Assembly: GCA_049115695.1 (NCBI GenBank)
Contig: JAGDZR010000002.1
Location: 152,171 to 216,170 of the forward strand
Direction of reading: 5' to 3'
Length of the DNA stretch: 64,000 nucleotides
DNA from: JAGDZR01 sp049115695
GTDB lineage: Bacteria; Bacteroidota; Bacteroidia; Cytophagales; Cyclobacteriaceae
The notes under the pieces were generated by a model. That model was not told where the DNA came from, did no database searches, and saw nothing but the letters and a program-made list of their open reading frames with translations. A program made the position numbers and the translations under genes. This document shows positions 52,884 through 61,190 of the stretch, in pieces (the stretch's first letter is position 1; every line of letters starts with the position of its first letter).

Positions 52884-54155
52884 ATGAATGACATTACTTA
52901 CAATAGAGAAAGCTCTTTTCCTCTAGATCAGGATGAAAAGGATGGTTTGAAAGGATTCAGAGCTGAGTATCACATTCCTGTCAAGAATGGGAAGGAGACC
53001 ATCTATTTCTGTGGAAATTCGCTTGGGCTGCAGCCCAAAAATGCCAGTGACTATTTGTCTGGGGAAATGAATCGTTGGAAAACGATGGGTGTTGAAGGAC
53101 ATTTTACGGATGAAAACCCTTGGGTGTATTATCATAAAAATGGGCGAGCGGAAATGGCACGGCTCGTCGGGGCAAAACCTTCGGAGGTGATTGCCATGAA
53201 TAATCTGACGACCAATTTGCATCTGATGCTAGCTTCGTTTTATCAGCCAACAAGCCTAAGAAGGAAAGTAATTATTGAAGCTGGAGCCTTTCCAAGTGAT
53301 CATTTTGCGGTGACATCCCATATGCAACAAAAGGGTATTGATGTGGAAGAAAATCTGATTGAAGTCGAGATGGATGAATCTGGTTATCTGAGCAATGAAT
53401 TGATTTGTAAGACAATTGAAGATGTGGGAACTGAGCTTGCCTTGGTGTTGCTTCCAGGGATTCAGTACTATTCAGGTCAATTCCTTAACATTTCAGCCAT
53501 CACGGCAGCTTCTCATAAAGTGGGTGCCTTGGTTGGGTTTGATCTGGCCCATGCAGCTGGTAACCTACCGATGAGTTTACATGATGATAAAGTCGATTTT
53601 GCCGTTTGGTGTAGCTATAAGTATTTGAATTCGGGACCTGGTAATCTTTCAGGTGTATTTATACATGAAACACACTCCCAAAACACCAATTTCCCTCGGT
53701 TAGCTGGGTGGTGGGGACAGGATGAAAAGACTCGTTTCAAGATGGAAAATGTTTTTACCCCCATGAAAGGAGCGGATGGATGGATGTTGAGTAATATGAA
53801 CATTCTGACAACCGCCATTCACATTGGTGCCCTCAAATTATTTGATCGGGCCGGGATAGAAAATCTAAGAGCCAAAAGTGTTCGATTGACAGGATATTTG
53901 GAGTATTTACTCCTAAACTCTGTCGCGTTGCAGGACAAACTTAAAATTATCACGCCTAGCAATTTGGAAGAGCGAGGTTGTCAGTTGTCCCTGTCATTTC
54001 ATGAAAATGGTCGTCAAGTTTTCGATCACCTGATAGCTAATAATGTCGTTCTGGACTGGAGAGAACCGAATGTTATCCGAGTGGCGCCAACACCCATGTA
54101 CAATACCTTTCAGGAGGTCTATCGATTTGTAAAACTGCTGGAGGAGGCTATTTAG
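52884..54155 (+). CDS. kynU: Kynureninase
   Basis: PLP-dependent fold type I enzyme of 423 residues. FCGNSLGLQPK, NPWVYYHKNGRAEMARLVGA, AMNNLTTNLHLMLASFY, AGAFPSDHFA, Asp220 in GFDLAHAAGN and the PLP-binding Lys246 in WCSYKYLNSGPGN all match kynureninase. It cleaves kynurenine to anthranilate and alanine in tryptophan breakdown, or 3-hydroxykynurenine for NAD synthesis. Other kyn genes are not in the window. It converges on and overlaps the propeller sensor gene by eight bases. Confidence 0.95.
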   Translation: MNDITYNRESSFPLDQDEKDGLKGFRAEYHIPVKNGKETIYFCGNSLGLQPKNASDYLSGEMNRWKTMGVEGHFTDENPWVYYHKNGRAEMARLVGAKPSEVIAMNNLTTNLHLMLASFYQPTSLRRKVIIEAGAFPSDHFAVTSHMQQKGIDVEENLIEVEMDESGYLSNELICKTIEDVGTELALVLLPGIQYYSGQFLNISAITAASHKVGALVGFDLAHAAGNLPMSLHDDKVDFAVWCSYKYLNSGPGNLSGVFIHETHSQNTNFPRLAGWWGQDEKTRFKMENVFTPMKGADGWMLSNMNILTTAIHIGALKLFDRAGIENLRAKSVRLTGYLEYLLLNSVALQDKLKIITPSNLEERGCQLSLSFHENGRQVFDHLIANNVVLDWREPNVIRVAPTPMYNTFQEVYRFVKLLEEAI

Positions 54156-56868
54156 TTTTGATCCTCTCAGTTACCATTTTTTTAATTGAGGCTCCCTGGA
54201 CAATTTTCTTAAGGACTTGTTCTATAGGGAATACAAATAATGCTACCAGCACGTCTATGGCTAAGGCCAATACGGGTGAACTCATTTCTCCCAGATAGGA
54301 CCCAGCCAGGTTTTGCAGGAATTCAATGATAAAAATAACAGTGACCACCGTGAGCAGCCCGGTTAACAGACTATACTTTTCGTTTGCTGTTCGATTAAGT
54401 CTGGCTGATCCCAAAATTAGCGTTGTGAAAAATAGTATCTGACCAGCTTTGAACCACCATGTTTCCCAATATGGGGGCGTCACTTTAACTGCTAGAGGTT
54501 CGCTTTCCTGGATGCGGTTAAAGGCATCTCTGGATCTGACTTTGAGTGTGTAGTTCCCAGCGGGTAAATAGGCAAAATCGAGGTGGTTGTTTTTGCTCCA
54601 ATCACTCCATTGATTATTTAGGCCAGACATTAGATATTGATATTCAATGTTCATAATTCCCAAATAATCCGGCCTTGCCATTTCAATGTGAATACTACTA
54701 TTGTCATGGTCGAATTTTAGCTTTTCCGTAAGGTTAATCAAACCTTTTTTGCTCTTGACCTTTCGGTAAAACATGTTACCTGCTGGTATAGAATCATCTA
54801 CATTGCCTTTGTACTTATACAAACTTTCATTGTTGTCAATGATCCAGAATTGTCCCTTGTGTTCATCAATATATGTCATACCAGGGATCAACTTAAGATA
54901 AGTGTAGCTTTCTAGAGAGCGGTCTGGTTGGATGCCGAACCAGTTGTCCCCATTATAAACCCATACCCTGCCATTCAGCTCGGTTAAATGGCGCTCAGGT
55001 TTTCCTATTCGTTCAAGTAGATCTTGATCATACTTCAATGAGGCGGTCTCATCGTCAATGTAGTAGTAACCCAATGTATTAACTAAAGTGATTTTTTCAT
55101 CAAGCTCGGTGATCCTGATATCATCAAAGAACTGATTGTTGAGTTTGTAGGAGTCAGTAATGCGTACTGAGTCATCTATTGTGGCCTTAAAAAGAGTGTT
55201 GGCTCCCGCCATCCATAGCCGATCCTTTGAATCCTGATATAACGTGATAATGATTTCACCTGGAGTGGTTATCTGCTCACGAATGGCCCAAAAGTCTCCG
55301 TCGTTTTCGAGGATGGTGATACCTCCATCGAGTTCACTCACAGCAAGTAGGTTACTGCCTTCAATGTTGAACATTGTTTTGACAGGTTGATCATAAATCA
55401 GAGTAGCCTCATTGTCTTGAATGACCGAGATGCCAGATGATGTTTGAGCTAGAAACAGATCCCGATAAGTGATGAGCTTTTTACACTTTTCGTTTATTCC
55501 TGTAACAGGTTTGTATAAATAGTTGGTGGACACCAACTCCTTTCTAATTTTTCGATCGTATTTCTGCTTTGCATTTTTTAAAGTCGGCAGACTGATTTTG
55601 GAAAGCAATGATGACTTGTTTGTTTGGCTCTTGATCGAAGTTGAAACTGACTTCAATAGGTTTGAAGCTCCTGATTGGGTTTTTTGCACAAAACTTTTGA
55701 CCTGACTTTTTCCTTCTTTTCGCTTTTTCCCAAATAGGGACCTTTTTGTGTCTTCCTGAGATATTTGTGGAGCCTGTTCTGATGCGACCTTGGTTATGGT
55801 CTCGCCTTTCGGCACGTAGTAGACTACATTCTTGAATTTGTCTTCCTGATCGAAATAATATATCCCCTTACTGGTGCCAATGTACCAGGTGTCACCCTGA
55901 TTGGCCGCAGTTATCAAATTACCCTCAAGGCCAGGATAATAGTTGTACGACCGTATTGGGAGGTCAGGTGCTATTCTGCTAAATCCGAATTCGTTTGTCA
56001 GCCATAACCCGCCAAAATTATCTGCAGCGATGGTCTGGATTTCATTGTCTGCAAGACCTTTAGATGCGTCTATTGTTCCAATTTGTTGATCCGCTTTAGT
56101 GTCCCAAATGACCAAACCATTTGAAAGTGTGGATAAACTCACCTGGTGATTGGAAATCCATTGAGCAGCTGTATAGTAGTCAGGAGTCAGGCTAAGTTGC
56201 TTCGTTTTATCAGCTGTGACCATGTAAACCTCACCTTCTTCATTTACTATTATTGTTTGATTGTTGGGGATATCTTCCTCAACGAGCATAATTCGTTCGA
56301 TTTCATTGAAGGGTGATGCAGCGGTAAGTTCATCAGATAGCGCAAACATCCCATTTCCAGATTGGATGTAGAAGTTCCCGTCAAATGTGAATGCGATATC
56401 AAAAAAGTCGCCCTGGTCAGGTGATAGTCGTTGTATTTCTCCTGATTTTCGATTGAAAATGTGAATAAGCTGCTCAGTGACAAAAACAACCTGATCTTCA
56501 AGTATTATGGTTTGTTTGACAATTCCATTGGTTGTGTCAAGAGAAGTGAATTGATAGCTGCCGTCTGTGATTTCAATTTTTCCAAGATCACCTGCACATC
56601 CGACGAATATTTCGTAATTCTCGGCTACCGCCAAGGAGATGGCGGAGCTCAATGTTCGAATGAAGGTCCAATCGATTCCGTCAAACATGACTATCCCTGA
56701 TCGATTGGCTGCTATTAGCTCATTGTTTGCACTGAATGTTAGATCGAAATAGGTGTGATCAAGTGAGCTGATGGTTGGCTCATATTCGGTAATGAAGTAG
56801 TCTCCTTCTTGCGAATAGGATGTAAGTGAAATTGCCAAGATTATGGAGGCAGCAAAAAATTTGTACAT
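54148..56868 (-). CDS. Two-component-type propeller sensor without output domain
   Basis: Signal peptide (1-19) and beta-propeller repeats (about 30-690, e.g. GLADNEIQTIAADNFGGLWLTNEFG, DTWYIGTSKGIYYF). A Y_Y_Y domain (about 715-800, with YQYLMSGLNNQWSDWS and AGNYTLKVRSRDAFN) and three TM helices end the protein after a short basic tail. Hybrid sensors of this type usually carry a kinase or HTH after the TM, which is missing here. A Lys/Ser-rich insert (about 365-445) interrupts the propeller. It could act as a co-receptor. Confidence 0.82.
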   Translation of the reverse strand: MYKFFAASIILAISLTSYSQEGDYFITEYEPTISSLDHTYFDLTFSANNELIAANRSGIVMFDGIDWTFIRTLSSAISLAVAENYEIFVGCAGDLGKIEITDGSYQFTSLDTTNGIVKQTIILEDQVVFVTEQLIHIFNRKSGEIQRLSPDQGDFFDIAFTFDGNFYIQSGNGMFALSDELTAASPFNEIERIMLVEEDIPNNQTIIVNEEGEVYMVTADKTKQLSLTPDYYTAAQWISNHQVSLSTLSNGLVIWDTKADQQIGTIDASKGLADNEIQTIAADNFGGLWLTNEFGFSRIAPDLPIRSYNYYPGLEGNLITAANQGDTWYIGTSKGIYYFDQEDKFKNVVYYVPKGETITKVASEQAPQISQEDTKRSLFGKKRKEGKSQVKSFVQKTQSGASNLLKSVSTSIKSQTNKSSLLSKISLPTLKNAKQKYDRKIRKELVSTNYLYKPVTGINEKCKKLITYRDLFLAQTSSGISVIQDNEATLIYDQPVKTMFNIEGSNLLAVSELDGGITILENDGDFWAIREQITTPGEIIITLYQDSKDRLWMAGANTLFKATIDDSVRITDSYKLNNQFFDDIRITELDEKITLVNTLGYYYIDDETASLKYDQDLLERIGKPERHLTELNGRVWVYNGDNWFGIQPDRSLESYTYLKLIPGMTYIDEHKGQFWIIDNNESLYKYKGNVDDSIPAGNMFYRKVKSKKGLINLTEKLKFDHDNSSIHIEMARPDYLGIMNIEYQYLMSGLNNQWSDWSKNNHLDFAYLPAGNYTLKVRSRDAFNRIQESEPLAVKVTPPYWETWWFKAGQILFFTTLILGSARLNRTANEKYSLLTGLLTVVTVIFIIEFLQNLAGSYLGEMSSPVLALAIDVLVALFVFPIEQVLKKIVQGASIKKMVTERIKTK

Positions 56869-56945
56869 GGCGAGATTCGGTAAAAAGGATAAAACTAATC
56901 CGAATTATTGAAAGTTGGAATTCGCCAATAAATACTTAGTCAATC

Positions 56946-57719
56946 TTACTCATAAGGCACTTTATCCAGAATTGTCTTGATGATTTTGGTTCGAGCTCTC
57001 ATTTTTTTGTTTGCTTCAACAATGATCCAGGGATTTTCTGTTGTATCCGTTTGCTCAAACATTTTCATTTTATAGTCGGTATATACATCCCAAAGTTCCT
57101 GAGCCTTTTCATCGACAGGAGACATTTTCCATCTTTTCAACGGGTTCTTTTTGATTTCCTCAAAACGCTTTGCCTGTTCTTCCTTTGTGATGGAAATGTA
57201 AAATTTGAGCAATATCATGCCATCAGAAGTGATCAAATTTTCAAACTGATTGACCTCCCGCATAAAACGATCATATTCTTCTGGAGTACAGAAACCATTG
57301 ACTGGATCAACTACTGCCCTGTTGTACCAGCTCCTGTCAAAAAAGGCAATCTCTCCCGGATCTGGAAGTTTTTGTATATAGCGTTGAAAGTACCATTGGC
57401 CTTTTTCTACCTCTGTAGGTCTGGGAAGTGCTCGCACTCTAAAGTGTCTGGGATTTAGATAGTGAGTGATTCTCCTGATAGCCCCACCTTTACCTGCTGC
57501 ATCCCGACCTTCGAAAATGACACACATGCGCTTGCGATTGTCAATGATCCATTGCTGCATTTTGATCAGCTGAACCTGAAGCTGTTCAAGTTCTTTTTCA
57601 TACTTAACAAATCGCAAAGCCTTTTCAGGTGTGACTGTCTCCTTTGACTGCAGCATTACTTTGACTGCCTTATTTGTATTGAGGAGTTTAAGTTCCTGAT
57701 CGCTGAATTGAAATTCCAT
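56946..57719 (-). CDS. ppk2: Polyphosphate kinase 2 (copy A)
   Basis: PPK2 P-loop fold of 257 residues. Walker A FEGRDAAGKGGAIRR (lid and loop), HYLNPRHFRVRALPRPT and Walker B/lid FFDRSWYNRAVVDPVNGFC are the family marks. It moves phosphate between polyphosphate and nucleotides, either NDP or NMP. It starts one base after the stop of the second PPK2 gene, so the pair is one operon. Confidence 0.94.
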   Translation of the reverse strand: MEFQFSDQELKLLNTNKAVKVMLQSKETVTPEKALRFVKYEKELEQLQVQLIKMQQWIIDNRKRMCVIFEGRDAAGKGGAIRRITHYLNPRHFRVRALPRPTEVEKGQWYFQRYIQKLPDPGEIAFFDRSWYNRAVVDPVNGFCTPEEYDRFMREVNQFENLITSDGMILLKFYISITKEEQAKRFEEIKKNPLKRWKMSPVDEKAQELWDVYTDYKMKMFEQTDTTENPWIIVEANKKMRARTKIIKTILDKVPYE

Positions 57720-57720
57720 G

Positions 57721-58578
57721 TTAGTCGATGTTATAGATTGAACGATGAAATCTCATGACGATATTCGGATCTGGGGCGATGTATACGTTGGCGGATTTTT
57801 TGCCTTCATATTCGAAGCAGGACAATACGTGCCGAATACTTTCAAGGCGTGCTTCCTTCTTGACATTAGTCTTCACGATGATCCACGGGCAAAAGGAGGT
57901 GTGTGTACGGCTAAACATCTGCTCCTTGTAGTAGGTGTATCGATCCCAATATTCCTGTCCTTTTTCATCTACCGGGCTGAATTTCCATTGTTTCAACGGG
58001 TTTCCGCGACGTGCAATAAATCTTCTTTGCTGTTCTTCTTTGGAAATAGAAAACCAAAATTTAATAACGATGACACCATCTTCGAACAGCATGTGCTCAA
58101 ACTCAGGTACCTGTCTCATGAATTGTTGATACTGATGATCATCACAGAAGCCCATCACTGGTTCTACTACGGCGCGGTTGTACCAGGACCGATCAAAAAA
58201 GACAATTTCACCTGCATTGGGTAATACTGCGACATATCTTCTGAAATACCATTGCTTTTTCTGTAGATCACTTGGTTTAGAAAGTGCCACAACGCGCATG
58301 GCTCTCGGATTCAGATGTTCTGTAAAACGCTTTATTGAGCCGCCTTTACCTGATGCATCTCGACCTTCAAATAGGACAGCAACGCGTAATCCATTCTTGA
58401 CAATATGAGACTGTAATTTTACCAGCTCAATTTGCAGAAGCCGCAGTTGCTCCTCATATGCAATATTAAATTCAATCTTGCTAAGGTCCGTTCCGTTTTC
58501 GCTGAGATAATTGCGCAAATCGGTCGGATTTTTGATATTTTTTAATTCTTCGTTTGTTAGAGTTTGATTAGCCGCCAC
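57721..58578 (-). CDS. ppk2: Polyphosphate kinase 2 (copy B)
   Basis: Paralogue of the next gene, 285 residues: FEGRDASGKGGSIKRF, HLNPRAMRVVALSKP, FFDRSWYNRAVVEPVMGFC, and the C-terminal VYIAPDPNIVMRFHRSIYN missing from copy A. Two different copies may prefer different nucleotides (class I acting on NDP, class III on NMP/NDP), but this needs assay. A small P-loop kinase gene precedes it. Confidence 0.94.
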   Translation of the reverse strand: MAANQTLTNEELKNIKNPTDLRNYLSENGTDLSKIEFNIAYEEQLRLLQIELVKLQSHIVKNGLRVAVLFEGRDASGKGGSIKRFTEHLNPRAMRVVALSKPSDLQKKQWYFRRYVAVLPNAGEIVFFDRSWYNRAVVEPVMGFCDDHQYQQFMRQVPEFEHMLFEDGVIVIKFWFSISKEEQQRRFIARRGNPLKQWKFSPVDEKGQEYWDRYTYYKEQMFSRTHTSFCPWIIVKTNVKKEARLESIRHVLSCFEYEGKKSANVYIAPDPNIVMRFHRSIYNID

Positions 58579-58627
58579 TTATTTGCTTTTAATTGAACTG
58601 AGCGTAAATATATGATCTCCTAAACTT

Positions 58628-59119
58628 CTAGCACCTCAGATACTCGATGATTGCAGATTCGTCAAAGGAATCATTTATGACCAATGCGGTTCCAGGGCAT
58701 TTAGAAAATTGTAAATGTGACTGCCATACATGATCGGTGTACCAGTCAGGCTCTACTCCCCATCTGGTTTCCTTTTCTCTGCGCAAATGAAATGTTTTTT
58801 GATCAACAGACATGCAAATCATTTTGTTATAATGCACGGCGAGATCAGGGTTGTAAAACGCAAAAATTCCTTCGATGATAGTATGTTGATGCTGTTTAGC
58901 CGCAGCGCGAATTGCTCTATTTAATGCTAGCCAATCCATACCATCTGGGTGATCCCAGTCCGGATGACCTTTGATTTGAGGTAATTTGGGTTCGGGCAGA
59001 ACAAAATTGTCCTGATCAAGGATGATTGTGGGTTCATTCTTTTTCTCAAAAAAGTTTTTAATAAAAGCAGCGAGTGTTGATTTCCCTGACCTGCTGGCTC
59101 CTCCAATACCAATGATCAT
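58628..59119 (-). CDS. Small P-loop nucleoside-kinase-like protein
   Basis: P-loop GGASRSGKSTLA at residues 5-16, then LDQDNFVLPEPKLPQ and GHPDWDHPDGMDW as in uridine kinase/nicotinamide riboside kinase, TIIEGIFAFY as Walker B, and lid Arg residues LRREKETRWG. At 163 residues it is short. It probably phosphorylates a nucleoside or related metabolite. It lies on the same strand just upstream of the PPK2 pair, which could regenerate its nucleotide donor. Confidence 0.82.
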   Translation of the reverse strand: MIIGIGGASRSGKSTLAAFIKNFFEKKNEPTIILDQDNFVLPEPKLPQIKGHPDWDHPDGMDWLALNRAIRAAAKQHQHTIIEGIFAFYNPDLAVHYNKMICMSVDQKTFHLRREKETRWGVEPDWYTDHVWQSHLQFSKCPGTALVINDSFDESAIIEYLRC

Positions 59120-59262
59120 AGATCAAAGCTAACAATTTGAAATATGTTGGTTTGATATACGGATGAGCATAATCCACCCTATTGAGCATCCCTCCAAGTG
59201 TGTTTATATACGCTACTAATCAGCATATTCGATCTTCTTCGGAGTAGCCTTCTGACGGATCA

Positions 59263-60327
59263 GTGTATTTTTACGCGAGATATTGCACGGTCTTGAATCA
59301 ACTGGTAACCAAAAAACACTTTTACTCTCTCAACATGGCCAGTCTGGTAGTGATTGGAACTATCTTGTTTTTGAAAGCCATACCTACAGTGTCACTTGCC
59401 GCAGGTTTAGGTCCGCTACTAGCTGTTTACCTGATCAGTACATTCGCTTTTTACCTGACACAGTTCACTTATCGCAGAACACATCATGTTTTACTAATCA
59501 TTGGATCCATTATATTCTACTGGCTACTAGCCACCTTTTTCATCATCATTTTGGAGCGATTCTTTCGGATAGAAGAGCGCTTTACCTTGCTCCAATACCG
59601 TGAGTTCCTTTTAGAAAACTGGACTTTTACTATGGATGCAATGCTCTGGGTCGTTGGGTATTCCGCAATCCTATATATCATTAGGATCAGTGATCGGTTA
59701 AGGGCCACCGAACTCAAAACGATCAACCTGGAGAAAGAACTTTACCAATCAGATTTAAATACGCTCAGAAAAGAAATCAACCCGCATTTCCTGTTTAATG
59801 CCATGAATGGAATTGCCATGAAGGTTCGGTTAAAAGAGAACAAAACAGCTGTGTCGATGATAGCAGCCCTCAATGACCTTTTGAGACTTAGCCTCAAAAA
59901 AGGAGACGAAAAACTCATCACTGTGGCTGAAGAAGTGGGCTTGCTGCAAAAATACCTGTTGATCGAAAGCCATCGCTTCGGGGATGCTACAAGAATTGAT
60001 ATCCGAATTGATGAAACTATTTACCAGGAACAAATACCTGAACTCATCCTGCAGCCGTTGGTAGAAAATGCCTTTAAGTACGGCGGTGTACAAATACAGG
60101 AAACACTAATCGTGCGCGTGACAGGAGAGCGCACATCCGATGGGTTGGTTTTTTCTGTTTACAACTCTATCTCCAATGGAATAACAGTCAACTTTTCTAA
60201 TCAGGGTGTGGGCTTACCTAATGTAGTACACCGTCTGAGGCGAATTTATGGTACTCAATTTCGTTTTCAGAGTTTCCAGGATGAAGCAGGCATTGTTTTT
60301 AGAATTAGAATACCAGAGGTAGGATGA
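59263..60327 (+). CDS. LytS-type sensor histidine kinase
   Basis: Four TM helices (about 25-150), a coiled coil (155-175), and a His_kinase domain with EINPHFLFNAMNGIA (phospho-His in NPHFLFN), LILQPLVENAFKYG and GVGLPNV. It lacks a typical periplasmic domain. The start is uncertain: GTG 59263 or the ATG at 59335 at the first TM helix. Its stop overlaps the LytTR response regulator start by four bases, so the two form a cognate pair. Confidence 0.92.
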   Translation: MYFYARYCTVLNQLVTKKHFYSLNMASLVVIGTILFLKAIPTVSLAAGLGPLLAVYLISTFAFYLTQFTYRRTHHVLLIIGSIIFYWLLATFFIIILERFFRIEERFTLLQYREFLLENWTFTMDAMLWVVGYSAILYIIRISDRLRATELKTINLEKELYQSDLNTLRKEINPHFLFNAMNGIAMKVRLKENKTAVSMIAALNDLLRLSLKKGDEKLITVAEEVGLLQKYLLIESHRFGDATRIDIRIDETIYQEQIPELILQPLVENAFKYGGVQIQETLIVRVTGERTSDGLVFSVYNSISNGITVNFSNQGVGLPNVVHRLRRIYGTQFRFQSFQDEAGIVFRIRIPEVG

Positions 60328-61091
60328 AAGCAAAATGTCTGATTGTAGATGATGAACTTACGGCTCGAGAGGGACTCAAAATGCTCTGCGATGAAAACCC
60401 GCAGTTGAATGTGGTGGGCATTTGTAAAAATGGCATGGAAGCAATCGATGAAATCCACGCATTAAAGCCAGACCTTGTCCTGCTGGATGTTCAAATGCCT
60501 GGAGTAAATGGCTTTGAAGTAGTTGCGAACATCCCCGAACCAAAGCCTAAAATCATTTTCATCACCGCTCATGATCAATTTGCCATTAGAGCGTTTGAAA
60601 TAAATGCTATCGACTACCTGTTAAAACCTTTTAGCGATGAGCGCTTTGAGCAAGCTATTCATAAAGCTATCGAGCTTATCAAACTCAACAAAAGTCAAAA
60701 TCTTGAACGACTGATCAAATCCACGGAGAGTAATGCTCTGGAAGGCTCGGCAAATCAGGACAGCAACGATTCAGAACGTCTGGTTATCAAGTCTGACGGA
60801 TCGGTCCATATTATTCAAAAAGCAGAAATCAAGTTCATCGAGGCGTTTGATTACTATGTGAAAATTCACGTGGGCAACCGCTTTTATCTCATTCGCGAAA
60901 CCATGAAAAAAATGGAACGGTTACTGGATGATCGGTTCATGAGAATTCACAAATCATCAATCGTTAATCGATCACATATAAAAAGCATAAACAAGCATAG
61001 TAGCACCGAATGCGAGGTAGTGCTGACCACTTCAGAAAAGCTCAAAGTCAGCCGATCTAAAATTGCAGAACTGAAGGGTTGGTTAGGATAA
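60324..61091 (+). CDS. LytTR-type response regulator
   Basis: Receiver domain with the phospho-Asp in LVLLDVQMPGVNGF (about residue 55) and conserved LLKPF, then a C-terminal LytTR domain (about 155-255) with IKFIEAFDYYVKIHV, MRIHKSSIVNRSHI and LKVSRSKIAEL. It is paired with the LytS-type kinase. A direct repeat of LytTR-site geometry lies just after its stop, before the ABC permease gene, which it probably activates. Confidence 0.95.
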   Translation: MKAKCLIVDDELTAREGLKMLCDENPQLNVVGICKNGMEAIDEIHALKPDLVLLDVQMPGVNGFEVVANIPEPKPKIIFITAHDQFAIRAFEINAIDYLLKPFSDERFEQAIHKAIELIKLNKSQNLERLIKSTESNALEGSANQDSNDSERLVIKSDGSVHIIQKAEIKFIEAFDYYVKIHVGNRFYLIRETMKKMERLLDDRFMRIHKSSIVNRSHIKSINKHSSTECEVVLTTSEKLKVSRSKIAELKGWLG

Positions 61092-61099
61092 ATTGACCG

Positions 61100-61131
61100 T
61101 TTACTGCACAGGTTTTACACTTCACTGCATA
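61100..61131 (+). promoter_or_regulatory. Direct repeat, candidate LytTR operator
   Basis: TTTACTGCACA (61100-61110) and TTCACTGCATA (61121-61131) are 11-base near copies, 21 bases apart, the helical spacing of LytTR sites. They lie inside a perfect nine-bp inverted repeat AATTGACCG/CGGTCAATT (61091-61099 with 61139-61147). The ABC permease ATG is 60 bases downstream. Confidence 0.55.
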
Positions 61132-61190
61132 AATTCATCGGTCAATTGATTCCTTCGTTAGTTTGATCATCAATATCTGGAATAGACATT

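Noticed and set aside
56946..59119. Phage defence island
   Set aside because: The PPK2 and P-loop kinase genes are metabolic in type, and no nuclease, toxin or mobile gene is near.
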